Source: Bacteroidales bacterium UBA3709 (GTDB taxonomy: Bacteria; Bacteroidota; Bacteroidia; Bacteroidales; UBA932). From it: a stretch of 63,748 nucleotides of DNA. Below are positions 8,197 to 17,635 of this stretch, piece by piece. Below the pieces are notes generated by a model, which ran no database searches, had not been told where the DNA came from, and worked only from the letters and a program-made list of their open reading frames with translations. The stretch lies in NCBI GenBank assembly GCA_002372015.1, contig DFIA01000046.1, positions 1 to 63,748 of the forward strand. Reading direction: 5' to 3'. Made by a program: the position numbers and the translations under genes. Positions within the stretch are counted from its first letter, which is position 1. Every line of letters starts with the position of its first letter.

Positions 8197-9849
8197 TTAG
8201 AATGTCAGACCTACTTTTACGGTTACGATATTCCTCTTCTTGAAAATACTTTTTTCTTGGTTAGCTCCATGCTGTGTGTTAAGGAATGGGAATTTCTTAA
8301 TGGCAGCGCCCCATGTAGTATTATCACCGCTTGGGTTGAAATTCTCATAGGCAAAGCTAACAAACAGAGAAGACAAGCTCTTTAGTCCACTGAAAGAGTA
8401 GGTAACATTACAACCCCACTTCATATAGTCGGAACTTTGATAAATGAAATCCATTAATGCAAAGTCTGTAAAGGCCTTGTTATTTTCCTTCACTCCCCCA
8501 TAATCAAATGTACCTTTAGAGTTGTTGTTTACACCGGCATTCACATTAAACATAAAGCCATTTTTGGCATTTAAAAGCAGGTTATAGGTAACGTCTGCTC
8601 CAAAGAAGAAGTTGTTTATCTGCCTATGAGTAGCTGGCACATAGTATAAAAATTTGTCTCTTGAGCTAACTGCGTTCAATCCTAACTTCCAAGTATAGCT
8701 ATCGCCTTCTGCTTTGATGTAGTCTAAATTAAATCTTTGGGTTATAGTTTCAAACTGAGAACGCTCAAATTTTGCATCTGTAATATAGCTCTGTATTTCG
8801 TAGGTATTGTCGTATGTCTGGAAGTACTCTATACCGCGGCGGTCGTTATTATCATACCTGTAACGGAAGAACAAACGGTCCTCCTCTGTTGCATTGTACT
8901 GAGCTGCAAAGTTTACTCCCCATACGGTCTTTTTCAGAGTACCGCTCATTTGCGGTTTTAAGTAGTTACAAAGAACATCCTCTACCCTGTACAAATAATC
9001 TCCGGAAATCAGAGCTTTAAACTTATCGTTTTTAAAACTATACTGCAAGCTTCCTCCAAGAGCGTTGGCATTATAGTTACGCAATTTGTTAATACCTGCA
9101 AACGATGCAATAATGCCGTCGTTAAAAAAGCCAGGTGCCACCATTTCCCAACCAAACTGATCTGTAAGATGGTTTAGATTGTCTGCAGAACCATCTTCGC
9201 GATAACTGGTGTAATGGAACACCGCACCTACGCTGTTGTTAGAGTTAAACTCCCAAACTACAGAAGGCATTACATTGAGGTTTGAAACTCTGGTAAGAGG
9301 ACGAGGGTCTAACTGCTTAGCCGCAATAGCTGTCTGGTAAGATCCGGCAATACCTATTATCAGATGATTGTTAAGCAACCTTGGAAAACCAGCCTTGAAT
9401 CCCATATCGTATGTTTGATTCTTCCACTTGCTTATATTCTTATCGGCCACAAAGAATGGCATATCGCGAGTAGGATCGGCAAGAGTAGCGTTCCACTGTG
9501 CTCCTGCAATTTCGTCTCTGGTATAGGTAAAATCTCCCCAGATGAACATGCCGCCTACGTTCTTGTAAATACCGCCCCCGTCTGTATGGAACTTTATGGA
9601 GTTTATCTTTTCGCCAACTTGTTTAGGCTTAAAATCTCCTTTCTTATGATCGAACCCAAAGTATGCGTTTGCCATAAGAAGCGGTGCGTCTATCATTCCG
9701 CCAGCGGCATTTTCCGAGTTGTTCAGCCAAATACTCTCAAGTTGAGCTCTTTCTATGGCTGCCTTGGTGCCAGACTGAGCCGAGGCTACATACCCGGCAA
9801 ACAGTATCGGAACCAATATGACTGCTATCTTAAATATCTTGTTCTTCAT
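8197..9849 (-). CDS. DUF6850-type outer-membrane beta-barrel protein
   Basis: A 550-residue protein with a signal peptide (cleavage after ASA at 24) and many amphipathic beta-strand segments ending in Phe (KVGLTF), as expected for an outer-membrane barrel. I recognise it as the DUF6850 family from its N-terminal LESIWLNNSENAAG region and from its place directly after a DUF4876 gene and a TonB receptor. Function is not known. As part of this three-gene set it probably works with the TonB receptor at the outer membrane. It begins 20 bases after the DUF4876 stop and is followed by the 8130-8182 hairpin. Confidence 0.72.
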   Translation of the reverse strand: MKNKIFKIAVILVPILFAGYVASAQSGTKAAIERAQLESIWLNNSENAAGGMIDAPLLMANAYFGFDHKKGDFKPKQVGEKINSIKFHTDGGGIYKNVGGMFIWGDFTYTRDEIAGAQWNATLADPTRDMPFFVADKNISKWKNQTYDMGFKAGFPRLLNNHLIIGIAGSYQTAIAAKQLDPRPLTRVSNLNVMPSVVWEFNSNNSVGAVFHYTSYREDGSADNLNHLTDQFGWEMVAPGFFNDGIIASFAGINKLRNYNANALGGSLQYSFKNDKFKALISGDYLYRVEDVLCNYLKPQMSGTLKKTVWGVNFAAQYNATEEDRLFFRYRYDNNDRRGIEYFQTYDNTYEIQSYITDAKFERSQFETITQRFNLDYIKAEGDSYTWKLGLNAVSSRDKFLYYVPATHRQINNFFFGADVTYNLLLNAKNGFMFNVNAGVNNNSKGTFDYGGVKENNKAFTDFALMDFIYQSSDYMKWGCNVTYSFSGLKSLSSLFVSFAYENFNPSGDNTTWGAAIKKFPFLNTQHGANQEKSIFKKRNIVTVKVGLTF

Positions 9850-9869
9850 AATATTCGACTTTTATCGTG

Positions 9870-11147
9870 TTACTTCTTTGTCCAGCTCCAAGATGGAACC
9901 TTTTCGCCATTTCTACGGATTGCAGGAGAAGAGTTTACCTGAAAGTCGTCTGTAGAGTTATTGGTATCCTGATATTTAGGAGTTCCGTCTGATCTCTTTT
10001 CAACCAATTTTCTGGAAACTGTTTTTCCGCAATATGTTGCTTCTACAGAAGTACCTCCTGCATCTACAAAACCAGGCACCCTTTTCATGTGCATCGCATT
10101 CATGTTTGTAAGAAGTTCTACGCCATCCAGCACCCAGTCTGCCGGAATTTTGGCATACTTGGAAGTTTTGTTTACTTCTGTCTGATAATTAGCAGGATCT
10201 GCATAATAATGCTCATTAATAGTTATCCCGTCAGGAGCCTTATAAATACAGAATGATGCGCCAAACACAGATGTAAGCCACTGCATACTGTTCCAAGATG
10301 TGTAGAATATATTTGTTAAGTTAGGCACGTCTGCATTGTAACGCGAAGTATTTCCTGTCCAAGTCTGAAAGTCTGCCATGGAATTATCGTACGAAGCCGG
10401 ATTGTTGGTTCTATGGTCTCTTGGTTCCTGCGCTACTACTACACTCTCGCCAGGCTGCAAAGGATAATCTGTACCTGTACCTGGGAACTGCCATACCATC
10501 AAACTATAAACAAAGTTGCCATCACCATCCTCATCAGGCCAAGTAGGAAGGGATGCTGTTGCAATATTAGGATGAATCTGGGCAAAGCAAACACCATCTA
10601 AATAAAATACCTGATCAGAATTGTTTGTAAACTGGTATGTTTGATCTCTGAAATAGTAAGGCGATACACCACAATAGTAGATTTCGCTTATACAAAGAGA
10701 CCCCACCTTTGCAGGGCGTACCACCAAACGATATTTCTCATCAGAATCGGCCTGTTGAGGTGTTACATCTTCAAACACTGATATGCTTGGAATATTTCCG
10801 TTTATAAAGTACTGATAGCCCTCATGAATAGCGCGTCCGGCTACACTTATGGAATACACTCCCGGTTCTATTTCTAAAGTTGCTATACTGTTAGAACCTG
10901 TTTTGGCTGTAAAAATCTGACCCGTTTTTACATTGGTAAAAGAAACCACTACACCCTCAGTAGAAAAGTTAGGGTCTGGAGTGACAGTGCCGCCCTTAGG
11001 TATGAAACCTGTAGCCGCACACACCTTATAGGAAACGCTTATATATTCTACCTTGTTTACATCTTTTACATCTTTCATCATATCTATACAAGAAGCAAAC
11101 AAGAAAGAGATGGCGGCCGCAAATAATATTGTATATATCTTTTTCAT
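9870..11147 (-). CDS. DUF4876 surface lipoprotein
   Basis: A 425-residue lipoprotein with a lipobox at FASC (Cys about 20 from the ATG at 11147; an ATG two codons upstream, at 11153, is equally possible). An N-terminal segment of about 100 residues (about 36-125) looks like an immunoglobulin-like or carboxypeptidase-regulatory-like beta domain. The rest resembles a lamin-tail-like module: ISEIYYCGVSPYYF, then YQFTNNSDQVFYLDGV. This is the DUF4876 arrangement. It lies 19 bases after the TonB receptor gene and before the DUF6850 barrel, a recurrent trio in Bacteroidetes as far as I know. A SusD-like substrate-capture role is an inference from position; it does not look like SusD in sequence. 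Confidence 0.75.
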   Translation of the reverse strand: MKKIYTILFAAAISFLFASCIDMMKDVKDVNKVEYISVSYKVCAATGFIPKGGTVTPDPNFSTEGVVVSFTNVKTGQIFTAKTGSNSIATLEIEPGVYSISVAGRAIHEGYQYFINGNIPSISVFEDVTPQQADSDEKYRLVVRPAKVGSLCISEIYYCGVSPYYFRDQTYQFTNNSDQVFYLDGVCFAQIHPNIATASLPTWPDEDGDGNFVYSLMVWQFPGTGTDYPLQPGESVVVAQEPRDHRTNNPASYDNSMADFQTWTGNTSRYNADVPNLTNIFYTSWNSMQWLTSVFGASFCIYKAPDGITINEHYYADPANYQTEVNKTSKYAKIPADWVLDGVELLTNMNAMHMKRVPGFVDAGGTSVEATYCGKTVSRKLVEKRSDGTPKYQDTNNSTDDFQVNSSPAIRRNGEKVPSWSWTKK

Positions 11148-11166
11148 AATCATCTTCTCTTAAATG

Positions 11167-14046
11167 TTACTTAATTCGTGCGGTTAGCTGTAACCCAAAG
11201 AAGAACACATTAGAGTTCCGCCGCTCCTTATCTCCAGGGCTCTTTACCAAAGACTGCAAAGGTGTACTCCTAAACATGTTATTGGCAAAGAAAGATACGT
11301 CGAAATTCTTGAACTGCTTGGTTACATTTACATTGACACACAGAATAGGATTGTAGGCTGGTTCAACTTCCTTTCTGTTCTTTGCAACGGCACCATTAGT
11401 TTCGTTGCGGAGAATAGAGCTCCATTTTGCATAATCAGGATTAGCCGGATCTGCCCACTGAGGGTTGAAGTCATGAACCAGACCATCCTCTATAGACAAA
11501 TACTTGGTAGGAATGGTATCGCAGGCTGCATAAGTTATCCAGTTCTTTTCTCTCCAGTTTACATTTGCCGTAACAGATACCACAAAGCCTATCTTAGGTA
11601 TATTATGGGTTATAATAAAGTTTGTTATCAAATTCTGGCTGCGTATAATACCGGAAGATGCCTTGCTCTCATAAATTCCGTAATTTTCCTCCTCGGAACC
11701 CTTGCGGTTATACCAAAGATAACCGTTGTTCCAAGATTTGTAATCGAAAAACTCTCCGTTAACCAAGAAGGAAGTACGAATTGCATTGATTCTTCCAAAA
11801 TCTACAACAAACTCAATACCCTTCTGCTCATAAGACATATTGTTTCTTGGAGTTGTGTATTGAAGGAATACTTTACCATCGTTTTCAAGAGTAAGAGCCG
11901 GAATAGACGATTTGTCTGCAGGATAGCTATCTACTTTGTACCTGAGATAATCTACCCAAGCATAATCGCTCAGACCTTTTGAGAATGTGTATCCATTGTG
12001 AGTCCAATCTTTATAACCGGTTAGGGAAACTCTTACCTTCTTAATTTTAAAGTCTATACCAACCTCTGCCTTCTTCTGCTTTGCAAGCTGAAGATTGTTA
12101 TTCTTTATATCGTAAACATGAGTAGTTATCAACTGGAATTTCTGAGCGTCCGGAACGCTTGTAGAAAGAGAATTGTTGAAGTTAATCAGATCAAAATATG
12201 CATTGTCTGGGTAAACATAGGCCATGGAAGGAGCGTTTATGCTCACTCCGTAACCACCCCTAATGCTCAGTGTATTAGGAAGGATGTCCAAAGAGGCATT
12301 TATACGAGGAGAAAAGGCATCTGAAACATTCCATACTTTATCGTAACGCACACCGGCAACTATCTTGAGCTCTCTGCCGCTGTCGCCCCAAAATTCCCAA
12401 CGAAAATCTTCCTGAGCATAAATGCCAAGTTTATTCATAAAAGGAATGTCTTTGTAAGGCCTTTCTCTCTGAGTTGCAAAACGGTAAGAAACACTACGAT
12501 ATGGTGGGGTATTGTAATCGAACACCTTACCTTTGCCCCTGTTGCCATCGTTGTGGAAATCTGCACCAAATATGAGGTGGTGATTGGTGCAGCCAAGTTT
12601 TCCGGCAAAGTTGAGCATCAGCTTAGCAAAGGTGTTCAGCTCTTTTCCATAAACATTGTACTCGTATTTATAGTCTGCCGGAGTAATCCAGCTCCTGTCG
12701 CGTATAAGCTCGTCGTTAGGTCCAAACCAAGTAAGCTCTTTACCGCCTATATCATAAATCCTCAAACCCGGACGACTTGAAAGAACCGAGCCGTTTATCT
12801 TTGAGTAAGAATAAGCTACATCGGCATTGGTGCCCCTATCTTGGAAATAACTCCAACGATTTGTATAATTAAATGACAGATTATATTTGATATTCTTAAA
12901 CCAGCCGGCATTCAAACGAATCTCACCATTGTGAGCTATACGTATGCCGCGGTCTCTTCTGTTGTAAGTCTGGTAATCTGTTTCATCGTCTGGGTTAGGT
13001 TCCGCCTTGTCTTTTGTCCATAAGTAAGACAGTGCCGTATTTGTGTAATATTTACCTCCGAAGAAAGTATTTGCGTATGCAATCCTACCAGTAGAGCGGC
13101 GATATTTATCGTATCCCTCTCTTGGCTCTGCAACAGAATAGGCGTAATCTACACCATAGTTTATAAAACCATTGCCGCTACCAAGACCAACACCATGAGT
13201 TGCGCCAATGGAATAAACATTAGGGTTAGTATTAAACTTTACGGAAAGCGGCTCCACACCACTCTTGGCGTTTACTATTACGGTTCCGGAAGTAGCGTTA
13301 CCATATTCTACAGAAGCAATACCCTGAATAACTTCCACAGATTCTATATTGTCTGTAGTTATGGTTCTCAAATCGATACCTGATGTAGGGCTCTGGCCTC
13401 CCCCGCCCGTATTTGAGCCTCCGAGTGCTGCTGCCATTGTTTGCATGTTGGCAGCATTAGAAACCGGAGCTCCATCGAGGATGATTGCTGTTCCGGTAGC
13501 ACTGGCTCCACGTACCGACAAAGTTTTAACACCCTGAAGGTCTGGTTTGAAAGCATTTGATGTTATATCCGCTCCAGGAAGCAACACCATTACATCTGCA
13601 AGAGAACTTGCCTGAATGTGCTCGATGGCAGTTCTATTGATTTTGGAAGCAGTAGCAGCTCCTGTCTTGGAGGCTTCTGCTGTAACCATCACATCATCGA
13701 GTTTGAAGTCTGCCACTCTCAATTTGAAGTTATAGACTTCCTTGGTTGAGGTTACTGTAACTTTTAAGTTTAATGTTTCATAACCAAGAGAAGCAACTAT
13801 GAATTCATAGGTTGCCGGAGCTATGCCCTTGATGACATACTCTCCCTTCTCGTTGGCAACAGCACTCATTCCTGTGCCAGATACCTGAATGGTAGCATAA
13901 GGAATTGGTGCCGATGTTCCGTCGCTCACCTGCTCTGTGATGGTACCCTTAATAGTTACCCTCTGTTGAGCCCATGAACTTCCGCAAAGCAGAAGCAGGG
14001 CCACAGTCAATAGCAAGCTGCTCGCTTTTAATCTTAGTTCCTTCAT
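11167..14046 (-). CDS. TonB-dependent receptor with N-terminal carboxypeptidase-regulatory-like domain
   Basis: A 959-residue outer-membrane receptor for energy-dependent uptake. The start at 14046 was chosen because a clear signal peptide begins there (hydrophobic run, cleavage near SWA-Q at 27); the upstream in-frame ATG adds 12 residues that disrupt it. Residues about 30-115 form the regulatory-like domain (GTITEQ to VASLGYETLNLKVTV). The plug follows, with LSVRGASATGTAIILDGAPV. The remainder is barrel, ending QLTARIK. It is not a SusC: there is no SusD partner, and the companions are DUF4876 and DUF6850 proteins and two C25 peptidases. The ligand may be a peptide or metal/haem compound released by those peptidases; that is inference. 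Confidence 0.88.
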   Translation of the reverse strand: MKELRLKASSLLLTVALLLLCGSSWAQQRVTIKGTITEQVSDGTSAPIPYATIQVSGTGMSAVANEKGEYVIKGIAPATYEFIVASLGYETLNLKVTVTSTKEVYNFKLRVADFKLDDVMVTAEASKTGAATASKINRTAIEHIQASSLADVMVLLPGADITSNAFKPDLQGVKTLSVRGASATGTAIILDGAPVSNAANMQTMAAALGGSNTGGGGQSPTSGIDLRTITTDNIESVEVIQGIASVEYGNATSGTVIVNAKSGVEPLSVKFNTNPNVYSIGATHGVGLGSGNGFINYGVDYAYSVAEPREGYDKYRRSTGRIAYANTFFGGKYYTNTALSYLWTKDKAEPNPDDETDYQTYNRRDRGIRIAHNGEIRLNAGWFKNIKYNLSFNYTNRWSYFQDRGTNADVAYSYSKINGSVLSSRPGLRIYDIGGKELTWFGPNDELIRDRSWITPADYKYEYNVYGKELNTFAKLMLNFAGKLGCTNHHLIFGADFHNDGNRGKGKVFDYNTPPYRSVSYRFATQRERPYKDIPFMNKLGIYAQEDFRWEFWGDSGRELKIVAGVRYDKVWNVSDAFSPRINASLDILPNTLSIRGGYGVSINAPSMAYVYPDNAYFDLINFNNSLSTSVPDAQKFQLITTHVYDIKNNNLQLAKQKKAEVGIDFKIKKVRVSLTGYKDWTHNGYTFSKGLSDYAWVDYLRYKVDSYPADKSSIPALTLENDGKVFLQYTTPRNNMSYEQKGIEFVVDFGRINAIRTSFLVNGEFFDYKSWNNGYLWYNRKGSEEENYGIYESKASSGIIRSQNLITNFIITHNIPKIGFVVSVTANVNWREKNWITYAACDTIPTKYLSIEDGLVHDFNPQWADPANPDYAKWSSILRNETNGAVAKNRKEVEPAYNPILCVNVNVTKQFKNFDVSFFANNMFRSTPLQSLVKSPGDKERRNSNVFFFGLQLTARIK

Positions 14047-14114
14047 AGATTGTATCTTTAATTTGTAAAACTTAGGGTGCAAAACAAAATATTTAATCTC
14101 AACCGTGAAATACC

Positions 14115-14122
14115 CAAATATA
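14115..14122 (-). promoter_or_regulatory. Possible -7 box for the TonB receptor operon
   Basis: The leftward strand reads TATATTTG, matching TAnnTTTG, 68 bases before the ATG at 14046 and just past the stop codon of the preceding gene. No -33 TTTG is seen. I found no terminator in the 77 bases between the polysaccharide operon and this one, so read-through is also possible. Confidence 0.3.
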
Positions 14123-14123
14123 A

Positions 14124-15188
14124 CTAATTTTTTGGTCTCGAGAGTAGCTTTCCTATGATTTTTGCTACAAAAACTTTGAAATTAAGCCATCTTACATGCT
14201 TAAAAATATAGACTTGTTCGGATATGTAATTTTTTGTTTTACCGAAAAAATTATAAGAAGTATCCCAGCTTTTTCTTTGCTCTGTATTAAAAATCAAAGC
14301 TGCAATGTCTTTTGTCTCTTCTATGTTGTCTGTGATATGTAGGGAGTGCTTCTCCAAAGAAAACAGCGTTCTTAGCTTTTCCTTCTCTTTCAGAATTTCT
14401 TCTAAAGACAAATCAGATTCAAAAAACACAAACTCTACTTTACGAGAAGCTCCGTAACATTTTGTAGCCTTGTCTTTTACCGCTTCTTTATCTGCTGTCC
14501 AAGGTTGAGATTTATACACAGAAGCCACAAGCCCAAACATAGACTTGAGATTTATACTTTCACTTTTTACATAGCAAACTTTACCAAAAGCCCTTATCTG
14601 TGTCTTAGCCTCTTCCTTTTTCTTTCCGGCAAGTTTAGGCCACAGACAGGCCACATAAATGTTGTTTTTCCAGTTGAGCATCTCAAACATTATGGCATCT
14701 GCATATTCTCTGCGAAGCCCTCTCCTAATAAAGTAGCTATAATCAAATTCGCACTTGCGTTGTACTTCTGGAAACTTGGCAACAACCACATCTTCGTTAA
14801 AAAAAGCTGCTGCTGCTATTCTGTGAGAACCGTCTAAAGAAACCCCATCCCTATCTATGGGTATTAAAGAAACTTCTTTATCGAAGCCCTTTGTCCTAAT
14901 TGTTTCTATGAGGGCGTCAAAAGAGGTTACAAAATCTTTCAGCGTGGTTTTATCTTCTCTCCCCGGCTCTTTTCCATCTGGATTAAAAGCTTTGATATGT
15001 TCTATATATAATTTTAGCGCCCCCTCAAAATCTTTCTCTCTGTGGGTTATGTAATACAATTTTGCAAAAACATCAAACTTCAGGCTCAAAAGAAGTTGCC
15101 TTGCAGGAACTTGCTCTATGGTACATCTCTTATCCTGCAGATTATATATGCTGACAGTATGTGGTTGCAACTTGCTGATGATATTCAT
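14124..15188 (-). CDS. ParB/sulfiredoxin-like domain protein of the polysaccharide locus
   Basis: A 354-residue protein I cannot assign to a characterised family. Residues 109-128 (IPIDRDGVSLDGSHRIAAAA) match the nucleotide-binding signature of ParB/sulfiredoxin-like domains (DGxHR). The C-terminal part contains LHITDNIEETKDIA (about 275-288) and a basic ending, without membrane segments. It follows the nucleotidyltransferase-like gene by only 3 bases and is the last gene of the polysaccharide export operon, so the two products probably act together. ParB-like domains can hydrolyse or transfer from nucleoside triphosphates, so a sugar- or substituent-modifying step is possible. A DNA-partitioning role is unlikely here. 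Confidence 0.5.
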   Translation of the reverse strand: MNIISKLQPHTVSIYNLQDKRCTIEQVPARQLLLSLKFDVFAKLYYITHREKDFEGALKLYIEHIKAFNPDGKEPGREDKTTLKDFVTSFDALIETIRTKGFDKEVSLIPIDRDGVSLDGSHRIAAAAFFNEDVVVAKFPEVQRKCEFDYSYFIRRGLRREYADAIMFEMLNWKNNIYVACLWPKLAGKKKEEAKTQIRAFGKVCYVKSESINLKSMFGLVASVYKSQPWTADKEAVKDKATKCYGASRKVEFVFFESDLSLEEILKEKEKLRTLFSLEKHSLHITDNIEETKDIAALIFNTEQRKSWDTSYNFFGKTKNYISEQVYIFKHVRWLNFKVFVAKIIGKLLSRPKN

Positions 15189-15191
15189 CTT

Positions 15192-15908
15192 CTATCTGAA
15201 CAATGTATGTTTTACTCGTACTAAAAACTCTATTCCACAAATCCGCAAATCGTAAAATAAATGCCTCATTCTCAACCTAATATTCTTATCTATTAGGTTT
15301 TTGCTTAGTCCTACAGCCTTTCTCCTCAGCGGAACGTGCTTGTCTGTACAATATGTGTACATATATCCGTGCTTACGCATAAAAGACTCCAGGTGGTGCA
15401 ACAAGCTTTGTTCAACACCTCGGCCGGCATCTATGGCGATCCCAAGTTCTTTGCCCATTTCAAGCAAACGATCCTGATACTCGTCTGAAAGAGCCGGTTT
15501 CTGTACTATAGCGTGATATGTAAGAGAATAGAAAAGATTCTTTAGGTCCATAACATAAAATCCGCTAAAAGGCACTCGCTTTTTTAGCATATCTTCTTGC
15601 CAGGCCGTACAATAATAACCATCGCCCACCTCTCTCAGATCTACGGCCGCCTTCTTTTCTTTTATCAATATATTAAAATGAATTCCGCTGTCTTCTTTTG
15701 CCTTAACCGGATAAGCCTCCTCTGCCCCTATTGTCTTCAACAGCAGTCTGCTGTCTGAACAAAGAATGTCTATATCTGCGTGCCCGGCCACAAAAACATC
15801 TTCTCCTGTCAATTCTTCAAAATTTCTCAGAATAAGATACTCGCATCCACCATTTTCCAGCAGAGCAGAAAACTCAGAAAAGTTATTGTAGCTGCCGTAA
15901 GTTTTCAT
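15192..15908 (-). CDS. Nucleotidyltransferase-like protein of the polysaccharide locus
   Basis: A 238-residue soluble protein. GHADIDILC (42-50) resembles the GSDIDxxV metal-binding motif of the polymerase-beta-like nucleotidyltransferases, with Asp45 and Asp47 in the right spacing; a third acidic residue may be Asp85 in AVDLREV. The usual GS before the first Asp is replaced by HA, so activity is uncertain. Proteins of this type (often labelled uncharacterised nucleotidyltransferase) occur in capsule and teichoic acid loci. It lies 18 bases after the GT2 gene and is tightly linked to the ParB-like gene. Role in polymer decoration is an inference. Confidence 0.5.
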   Translation of the reverse strand: MKTYGSYNNFSEFSALLENGGCEYLILRNFEELTGEDVFVAGHADIDILCSDSRLLLKTIGAEEAYPVKAKEDSGIHFNILIKEKKAAVDLREVGDGYYCTAWQEDMLKKRVPFSGFYVMDLKNLFYSLTYHAIVQKPALSDEYQDRLLEMGKELGIAIDAGRGVEQSLLHHLESFMRKHGYMYTYCTDKHVPLRRKAVGLSKNLIDKNIRLRMRHLFYDLRICGIEFLVRVKHTLFR

Positions 15909-15926
15909 TGCGCAGAAAGCTGTAAT

Positions 15927-16910
15927 TTACCGTTTTATAATAATAGCTTTTTTTCCGAATACCCTAAGAAAAATTCTTTTTGGTAAAGAGCTAATCTCTT
16001 GCAATGTACTGCTTTTTATCCAGAACTTTTCAAATGGAGAGATTTTTATTCTGTCTGCCGCCTCGCTTAAATATACTTCAAAAATTTCCCTTATTCCGGG
16101 CTCCGAGTTTTTCTTTGCCCTTGAATAATGCAGACGAATAGTTTTAAGCAATACCTTTCTCATATCAGTAACTAAGGCCGGATAATTCTTTTGTATAAAA
16201 AGAAAACGTTGCTCCAACCCCTGTAAAAGATCTATAGATTTTTTATTAAACGCCCCGCTTATACTATCGTTTCTCTGAGTATAATACACTATAGGATATG
16301 GAACTACACCAAACGAACTTACTTTGTCTATAACAAGATGCTGCCAAAACGAATCTTCGTAAAACTTTCCTTTCGGAAACTCAAACTGCTTCACTATTTC
16401 TGAATTATAGAGTTTACCCCATGCAAAATTTTTCACATAATTATTCTTTATCAGTTCTGCCATAGCCTCTTCTCTGGTAAGGATGAAAGGCTGGGAGTTA
16501 GGTTGATACCATCTATTATCGTATAAAAGATAATCTGGATAAGCATAGTAAAAGCCGCCCTGCACAACATCACATTTGTTTTCTGTGGCAAAACCATACA
16601 ACAGTTCTAAAGCGTTTGGAGAAAGATAATCGTCTGAATCTAAAAACATTACATATTCTCCTGTAATATACCCATAGCCCTTGTTGCGAGCATCTGAGAG
16701 TCCTCCGTTTTCTTTGTGAACAACCTTTATCTGGGAATGTTGCCGAGCAAGGGTATCGCACAGAATACCAGAAGCGTCTGTACTGCCGTCGTTTACCAAA
16801 ACCACATCAAAATTCTTGAAGGTCTGCTGCATCAGACTTTCCACGCACTTTTCCAGATAAGCCTCAACATTATAAACCGGAACAATTATCGTAACTGCTG
16901 TGTTTTTCAT
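15927..16910 (-). CDS. Family 2 glycosyltransferase
   Basis: A 327-residue GT-A glycosyltransferase. The N-terminus TIIVPVYNVEAYLEKCVESL, the VNDGSTD motif, ENGGLSDARNKG and the metal-binding FLDSDD are all canonical for GT2. The start at 16910 was chosen because the fold begins directly after it and the ATG overlaps the TGA of the previous gene (ATGA, 16907-16910), which implies translational coupling. A longer frame opening at 17021 adds 37 unrelated residues lying inside that gene. It transfers a sugar from a nucleotide donor during repeat-unit assembly at the cytoplasmic face; donor and acceptor are not deducible. Confidence 0.88.
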   Translation of the reverse strand: MKNTAVTIIVPVYNVEAYLEKCVESLMQQTFKNFDVVLVNDGSTDASGILCDTLARQHSQIKVVHKENGGLSDARNKGYGYITGEYVMFLDSDDYLSPNALELLYGFATENKCDVVQGGFYYAYPDYLLYDNRWYQPNSQPFILTREEAMAELIKNNYVKNFAWGKLYNSEIVKQFEFPKGKFYEDSFWQHLVIDKVSSFGVVPYPIVYYTQRNDSISGAFNKKSIDLLQGLEQRFLFIQKNYPALVTDMRKVLLKTIRLHYSRAKKNSEPGIREIFEVYLSEAADRIKISPFEKFWIKSSTLQEISSLPKRIFLRVFGKKAIIIKR

Positions 16911-17635
16911 AGAAACAGTTTTCTGAGAACTTTCATGCCTTTTGCTCCTATACACCTGCGTATAAACCTTTTGCACACCACCTTCCATCTTGGTTCGGAT
17001 ATCCAGCTCTTCATATACCAATGTATGCTTCGGGTGTTTTCTGTAATTGTAAGCCGTCCGGTGGCATCGTTAAGCGGATTGAAATACTCCTGCGGATATA
17101 TGTAATGGCCACTTATACATTCCACATCACCACCTCCCTTGAGCCCTAAGTTGCAGAAAAACTCCGAAACCATAGGAATCATTGTAAACTTGGAAATTGC
17201 ACCATCTTCGGAGTAGAACTTCATTGTTTGATATTTGTCGAGTATTGCTTTGTAAAGCTCGTCTTGGGCAGGTGCGGCTATACCTAAGCCCGGATTTATA
17301 AGTGAATTTGTGTTGTTGTTTATCTCTATCCCCCAAAACGGCCCCTTAGACAAAATGTCGTCCATGGGTTTCACTACCTCAACATCTACATCAAAATAAA
17401 TTCCTCCATAATGGTAAATAACCCAAAACCGAGCAAAATCGCTTACAAAAGCATATTTCTTTGCGGCATAAGCTTCTTTGGTATATGGAATTATATTAAC
17501 ATCAAAATTATCTTCGTTCCACTCTTTTATCTGATAAGATGGAATGAATTTCTTCCAACTCTCTATACATCTTACGGCAGATTCGGGAAGCGGGGTGCGA
17601 CCAAACCAACAATAATGAATTATTTTGGGTATCAT
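16907..17635 (-). CDS. GT32-like (DXD sugar-binding) glycosyltransferase
   Basis: A 242-residue protein of the OCH1/capsular glycosyltransferase type (glycosyltransferase sugar-binding DXD domain). Evidence is the N-terminal IPKIIHYCWFGRTPLP and the YHYGGIYFDVDVEVVKPMDD segment carrying the DxD motif (about 88-107). It is coupled on both sides by ATGA overlaps: its ATG at 17635 overlaps the CpsB-like stop, and its TGA overlaps the GT2 start. It would add a sugar to the lipid-linked repeat unit; specificity is unknown. Confidence 0.86.
   Translation of the reverse strand: MIPKIIHYCWFGRTPLPESAVRCIESWKKFIPSYQIKEWNEDNFDVNIIPYTKEAYAAKKYAFVSDFARFWVIYHYGGIYFDVDVEVVKPMDDILSKGPFWGIEINNNTNSLINPGLGIAAPAQDELYKAILDKYQTMKFYSEDGAISKFTMIPMVSEFFCNLGLKGGGDVECISGHYIYPQEYFNPLNDATGRLTITENTRSIHWYMKSWISEPRWKVVCKRFIRRCIGAKGMKVLRKLFL

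Noticed and set aside
9364..9942. A 192-codon rightward open frame across the DUF6850 and DUF4876 gene ends
   Set aside because: It spans two genes on the opposite strand, is rich in Cys and Leu as antisense frames are here, and has no start signal.
14124..15188. Chromosome-partition ParB
   Set aside because: Only a short DGSHR-type signature matches; there is no ParA, parS site or helix-turn-helix, and the gene sits at the end of a polysaccharide operon.
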